Below are positions 60,047-64,000 of a stretch of 64,000 nt of DNA, one piece after another; position 1 is the first letter of the stretch; every line of letters starts with the position of its first letter. The position numbers and the translations under genes were made by a program. The notes under the pieces are model-generated. The model did no database searches. It saw only the letters and a list, made by a program, of their open reading frames with translations, and was not told the DNA's origin. Source of the DNA: JACVRW01 sp963812915 (GTDB lineage: Bacteria; Actinomycetota; Thermoleophilia; Solirubrobacterales; Thermoleophilaceae); NCBI GenBank assembly GCA_963812915.1, contig CAWEXB010000008.1, forward strand, positions 124,001-188,000, given 5' to 3'.

Positions 60047-62396
60047 GCGGCCGTCACCTCGCGCTCGGCGATCATCGACAGGATCGCGGAAGGCGTGACG
60101 GGGGTCTCGTTGATCCTCACGCCGTAGGCGGCGAGCGCATCCTCGATGGCGGACACGACCGCCGCCGGCGAGCCGATCGTCCCGGCCTCGCCGACGCCCT
60201 TCATCCCGCCCGGGATGTTCGGGGAGGGCGTGTGCTGATGCTCCATCACCAGCCGGGGCAGCTCGGCCGCGGTGGGCAGCACGTACTCCATGAAGCTGCC
60301 GAACAGCGGCTGGCCCTCGTCGTCGTAGGGCAGGGACTCGAACAGCGCCGCCCCGATCCCCTGCGCCACGGCACCCTGGATCTGGCCCTCGACGATCGTC
60401 GGATTGACGATCGTGCCGCAGTCGTGCACGTAGATGTAGTCGAGGAACGAGACCTCGCCGGTCTCGACGTCGACCTCCACGACGGCGACGTTGGCGCCGT
60501 ACGGCCAGGCGAACTGGGGCGGGTCGAAGGCCTCTATCGCCTCGAGCCCGGGGTCCTCGCCCTCGGGCAGCTCGATCGCCCGGATGTAGGCCGCCCGGCC
60601 GACGTCCGCCATGGTCACCGAGCGCGTCGGCGTGCCCCGAACGAAGATCGTTCCGTCCTCAGCCTCGAGGTCGTCGGGATGCGCCTCCAGCATGTGCCCG
60701 GCGATCCGCAGCGCCTTGGCCCGAACGGTGCGCGGAGGCCTTCATCGACCGCCGCGCCGCCCACCGCCGCGCCGCGGCTGGCTCCGGTCCCGTAGCCGGT
60801 GTACGGAACCTGGCTCGAGTCGCCGGTGACGACCGTTATCCGGTCGGGGTGGACCCCCACGTTGTCGGCGCATACCTGAGTCAGCGCATTCGTGAGGCCC
60901 TGGCCCATCTCGCAGAGACCGGTGTAGAGGGTCACTTCGCCGCCGGGCTCCACGCGCACGCGGGCGATGTCGTAGCCGCCCTGCTGGACGCCCCCTTGGT
61001 TGAGCATCCGCGAGGGGCCGAGGGCCGAGTTCTCCGTGTAGAACGAGATGCCGATCCCCACGTGCCGCCCTTCGTAGCGCAGCTCCCGCTGCCGCTCGGG
61101 CCAGCCCCGCTCGGACAGGAGCGCGAGCGCCCGATCGAGGCAGCCCGGGTAGTCGCCGCTGTCGAGGGTGTGGTGAAGGCTCTTCCGCGGGAGGCGCTCC
61201 GGCGGGATGAAGTTCTGCCGTCGCAGCTCGGCGCGGTCCCTCCCGAGCTCCCGCGCCAGGCGGTCCACGGTGCGCTCCACGACGAAGTTGGCCTGGGGCT
61301 GGCCCCAGCCGCGGTAGGAGCCGAGCGGCGTCTTGTTCGTCACCACCGCACGGGCTCGGACGCGGGCGTTCGGAATCTCGTAGACGTTGGTGATCATCAC
61401 CGCCGTCAGCCACAGCGGCCCGTAACCGACCGTGTGCAGGGCCGCGCCCATGTCGCCCGCCAGGTCGCCCTTGACGGCCGTGATCGTCCCGTCCTCGCGC
61501 GCGGCCATGCTGAGCTCCACCCGCTGCTCGCGCGCATGCACCGTGGCGAGGAACGATTCCATCCGGTCCTCGACCCACCGCACGGGGCGACCCGTCGCGC
61601 GTGCGGCGAGGGCCACGGCCGTCTCCTCGGGGTAGAAGTGGAACTTCGCCCCGAAGCCGCCCCCGATGCGGGGCACGAGCACCCGGATGCGATGCTCGGG
61701 GAGTCCGAGCACGGCCGCCAGCAGATCGCGGGCGATGTGCACGATCTGTGACGAGGTCCAGAGCGTCAGCTCGTCGACGTTCGCGTCCCATTCGGCGAGC
61801 ACGCCCCGCGTCTCCAGCGAGCAGGCGAACTGGCGCTGTATCCGGTACCGCTCGGTCACGACGACATCGGCCTCGTCGAACGCGCGGTCGACGTCGCCCA
61901 TCTCCTGCTCGAACGTCGCGGCCACGTTGTCCGGCCAGTCGAGGTCGTCGTAGACGAGCGGCGCATCCTCGGCGAGCGCGCGTTCGACGCTGCCGACGGA
62001 CGGCAGGGGGTCCCAGTCGACGACGATCTCGTCGCGAGCGTCCTCCGCCAGGTAGGCGGAGTCGGCGACGATCACCGCCACGGGCTCGCCGGCGTAGCGC
62101 ACCCGCTCCCGAGCGAGCGCGTAGTACGGCGTCTCGCGCTCGCCGAAGAGGTGGGTGTTCGGCTGAGCGCCGAGGTCGGGCGGGAGGTCGGCGCCGGTCA
62201 GAACGGCGTGGACGCCGGGCATGGCCCGCGCTCGGTCGGCGTCGATCGACCCGATCCGTGCGTGCGGGTACGGGCTTCGCAGGAAGACGGCGTGAGCCAT
62301 GCCCGGGCGGCTCAGGTCGCCGATGAAGCGGCCCCGGCCCGTGAGAAGCTCTGCATCCTCTCGCCGTCGCATGCGACGGCCCACCCAACGTGTCAT
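60043..62396 (-). pseudogene. Molybdenum hydroxylase large subunit, second set, frameshifted
   Basis: A CoxL/xanthine-dehydrogenase-type large subunit of about 784 residues once corrected. The N-terminal part (ATG 62396) has GGGFGAKFHFYPEE and the loop SYRGWGQPQ in place of the form II AYRGAGR. The C-terminal part has MKGVGEAGTIGSP with the catalytic Glu. Near 60735 the frame changes: one added base in CTCCGCGCACC restores RTVRAKALRIAGHMLEAHPDD. The span of 2354 bp is one short of a multiple of three, consistent with one deleted base. It hydroxylates a substrate I cannot name. The start touches the P450 stop (TGATG). Confidence 0.85.
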
Positions 62397-63633
62397 CAGC
62401 CCGCGGCGGCAGCGGCGGCGGCGTTCGCGCGGGTGGGCTGCGCGATCCCTTCCGCCCGCTCCTGGTCGAATCTGAAGGTGGCCTCGGTAACGCCGTCGAC
62501 GATCCCGGCGTAACGTCCGAATGGCTTCGTCTCGTCCAGACGCAGGCCCGGTAGCCGCCGCAGCCCCTCCTGGATCAGGATGCGGGTCTCGAGCCTGGCG
62601 AGCTCGGCGCCGAGGCAGTAGTGCTTGCCGTGGCCGAGCCCCACGTGCCGATTCGGCCAGCGACCTCGGGTCGAACACGTCCGGGTCCGACTGCGGAACG
62701 CCGCCGTTCACCGCCTCGTCGCGATTCGCCGCGGCGAACCACACCTTTAGGACGCTTCCCGCGGGCACCACGAGGTCGCCGAAGGTCGAGTCCTTGACCA
62801 CGAACAGAGGCTTGACCGGGAACGGGGTGCCGAACCGAAGGATCTCCTCCACGACTCGACGAAGCGCCTGCTCGTCCTCGAGATCGTCGCGCACGGCCTC
62901 GAGAAGCCCGAACTCGGCCAGGAGCGAGAACGCGTTCACCAGGCTGGTCCCCGTCGTGTCGGTTCCTGCCGCGACGAAGCCGGCGATGTATCCCAGCAGC
63001 TCCCGGTCGCCGATCCGCTCGTCCTTCCAGGCGGCGACCAGGACGTCGAGCAGCTCGTCCCGCTGGTCGCGACACTCGCTTGGCCACCAGCTGCCAGTAG
63101 TACGCCTCGACGTCCCACTGACGGGGGATGTCCTCGTAGGTAGTCGCCTGGTGGAACTCGTCGAGCTTCTCGCGGAGCCAGTGCTCACGATCGAGCTCGA
63201 TCCCGCAGAGGCTGCAGATGACCCGTATCGACAGGCGGTATGCGAGCTCTCGTGGCAGATCGAGCTCGCCGGCACCCTTCGCGACGATTCCCTCGAGCAG
63301 CTCGACGGCGAGCTGGCGGATCAGCGGCTCCATCGAGCGAACCGCTCTGGTGCGGAACCAGGGCTCGACGATGCCGCGCAGGGCGTCGTGGCGCCCCGGC
63401 TCGCCGGTCACCGTGAAGGGCTCGACCGCCCACATGAAGTCCAGCGCCATGTGGTGGGGGCCCGGCGGGAGCCAGTCCGACGGATCGCGCGAGAACGCGG
63501 CGTCCGGGTTCATCATCACCCGCATCACGTCCTCGTAGCTGAAAACGTGGTACACGCCGTCCTCGTCGCGGAACGGCGGCGTCAGCGGGTCCCGGAACCG
63601 CTGCTCCCTCGGGAAGTCAGAAGGCTTGGTCAT
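62396..63633 (-). pseudogene. Cytochrome P450 with two frameshifts
   Basis: About 412 residues over three frames. The first segment starts at ATG 63633 (MTKPSDFPREQRF). The middle segment, from about 63075, has the I-helix oxygen-activation motif AAGTDTTGT and EEILRF (ExxR). The last, from about 62655, has the haem-ligand loop VGLGHGKHYCLGAELARLE with its Cys. All hallmark motifs survive, so only the frame is broken. It would oxidise a small substrate, typically N- or O-demethylation or hydroxylation, fitting an N-methylated ring compound. It is the first gene of the 21-kb minus-strand unit. Confidence 0.82.
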
Positions 63634-63651
63634 GCCCAAGTGGTCGGTGGT

Positions 63652-63675
63652 CGGACCTCCAACGTCCGAGGTCCG
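63652..63675. promoter_or_regulatory. Inverted repeat at the P450-unit transcription start, probable GntR operator
   Basis: 8-bp arms CGGACCTC / GAGGTCCG separated by 8 bp, immediately downstream of the -10 element on the minus strand, so a bound protein would block initiation or early elongation. The FadR-type regulator encoded in the same unit (56879-57685) is the natural candidate. Confidence 0.6.
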
Positions 63676-63677
63676 GA

Positions 63678-63706
63678 TTCATATCGCAGCCCGAGGGGCA
63701 GGTCAA
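63678..63706 (-). promoter_or_regulatory. Sigma70-type promoter of the P450 unit
   Basis: On the minus strand: -35 TTGACC (63706-63701), 17-bp spacer, -10 TATGAA (63683-63678). Start of transcription would be near 63670, about 37 bases before the P450 ATG. It is the clearest sigma70-type promoter I see in this GC-rich window. Confidence 0.65.
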
Positions 63707-63746
63707 CCGGGATTCGCGGCGACGCCGGCGGGCGTTGCGCTTCGCG

Positions 63747-64000
63747 CTACGAGCCCTCGGACATGACCTCGACCGGCCCCCGCCTGCCCCGCTCCGAGGC
63801 CGTGTCTCCGAAGCCGGGCCTTGGCTCGTCCTCGGGCGCCAGGGGCGAGCAGTGGAAGTGCCAGATCTTCCATACGGGGTTGCCCTGTCCGTCGTCGCGG
63901 CGGAAGACGGCGGTCTCGCGGAAACGGAACCGGACGGTGTCGCCCCGGCGTTCGTAATGGGGCGCGGCGCCGTCCATGATCGCCGAGCCGGAGCCCTCGC
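63747..64000 (-). CDS. NTF2/SnoaL-like small protein, C-terminal part (5' end beyond the window)
   Basis: About 84 codons, open at the right edge and ending at 63747. The sequence RRDDGQGNPVWKIWHFHCSPLAP resembles the last strands of SnoaL/DUF4440-type cone-fold proteins, which serve as small isomerases, hydrolases or ligand carriers. The frame continues upstream of the Met at 63977 (EGSGSAIMDG), so the start is outside the window. It is the gene upstream of the P450 unit, separated by the promoter region. Confidence 0.6.
   Translation of the reverse strand, partial: EGSGSAIMDGAAPHYERRGDTVRFRFRETAVFRRDDGQGNPVWKIWHFHCSPLAPEDEPRPGFGDTASERGRRGPVEVMSEGS

Noticed and set aside
1..64000. tRNA, rRNA, riboswitch or prophage genes
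   Set aside because: No cloverleaf, rRNA-like, conserved riboswitch core or phage structural sequence was recognisable by eye on either strand.

Overview
The window is 64 kb of very GC-rich DNA from a bacterial chromosome. Most likely it is an actinomycete of the class Thermoleophilia (Solirubrobacterales or Gaiellales type). The grounds are the base composition, the frequent GTG/TTG starts, the rpsA-coaE order, an F420-type LLM oxidoreductase, a DUF2277 protein, and several solute-binding lipoproteins with an Asp/Gly-rich stretch after the lipid-anchored Cys. The class is an inference; the actinobacterial character is better supported. I see no rRNA, tRNA, CRISPR array, prophage or origin.

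Layout. 0-9.7 kb is mostly housekeeping: a kdpB fragment, a frameshifted ABC-F ATPase, a MatB-like acyl-CoA ligase divergent from a GntR regulator, and the rpsA-coaE-lytic transglycosylase cluster divergent from a geranylgeranyl-reductase-like flavoprotein. From 9.8 to 41.4 kb lies a catabolic region that appears to be one LacI-family regulon. A LacI repressor gene (38.7-39.7 kb) sits among eight near-identical 14-bp palindromes (type TGCAAACGTTTGCA) found upstream of six transcription units: (i) a 3-hydroxyisobutyrate-dehydrogenase-like gene with a 2-oxoacid dehydrogenase E1 alpha/beta pair; (ii) two M24 (creatinase/aminopeptidase P-like) genes; (iii) a 14.7-kb unit with a Liv-type ABC importer containing a LivM-LivG fusion, an EamA transporter, an ACMSD-like amidohydrolase, a phytoene-desaturase-like flavoprotein, two alpha/beta hydrolases of the 2,6-dihydropseudooxynicotine-hydrolase type, a Gfo/Idh oxidoreductase and a molybdenum hydroxylase (L-M-S); (iv) an S15-type hydrolase with a second amidohydrolase; (v) an SsuABC-like importer with an M24 enzyme and an SDR; (vi) lacI itself and an MFS exporter.

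From 42.4 to 63.6 kb all genes are on the minus strand, mostly overlapping or nearly so, and read like one 21-kb unit. It starts at a recognisable sigma70-type promoter with an operator at 63.65-63.71 kb. In transcription order it holds a cytochrome P450, a second molybdenum hydroxylase (L-M-S), a ureohydrolase, a GntR regulator, an isochorismatase-fold amidase, HyuB and HyuA, an LLM oxidoreductase, a BMP-type ABC importer, a cytosine/creatinine-deaminase-like enzyme, a second deaminase-type amidohydrolase and two carboxymuconolactone-decarboxylase-like proteins. Deaminase, ATP-dependent hydantoinase and carbamoyl amidase together match the known creatinine to N-methylhydantoin to N-carbamoylsarcosine to sarcosine route. 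A cyclic guanidine or ureide is therefore the best guess for the substrate class.

Two further structural features stand out. A family of imperfect 40-bp hairpins with a conserved loop occurs at three places (12.9, 15.9 and 41.8 kb), twice as a tandem pair. Five well-conserved genes carry single-base indels (two in the P450 gene). This suggests either uncorrected long-read sequence or recent decay.
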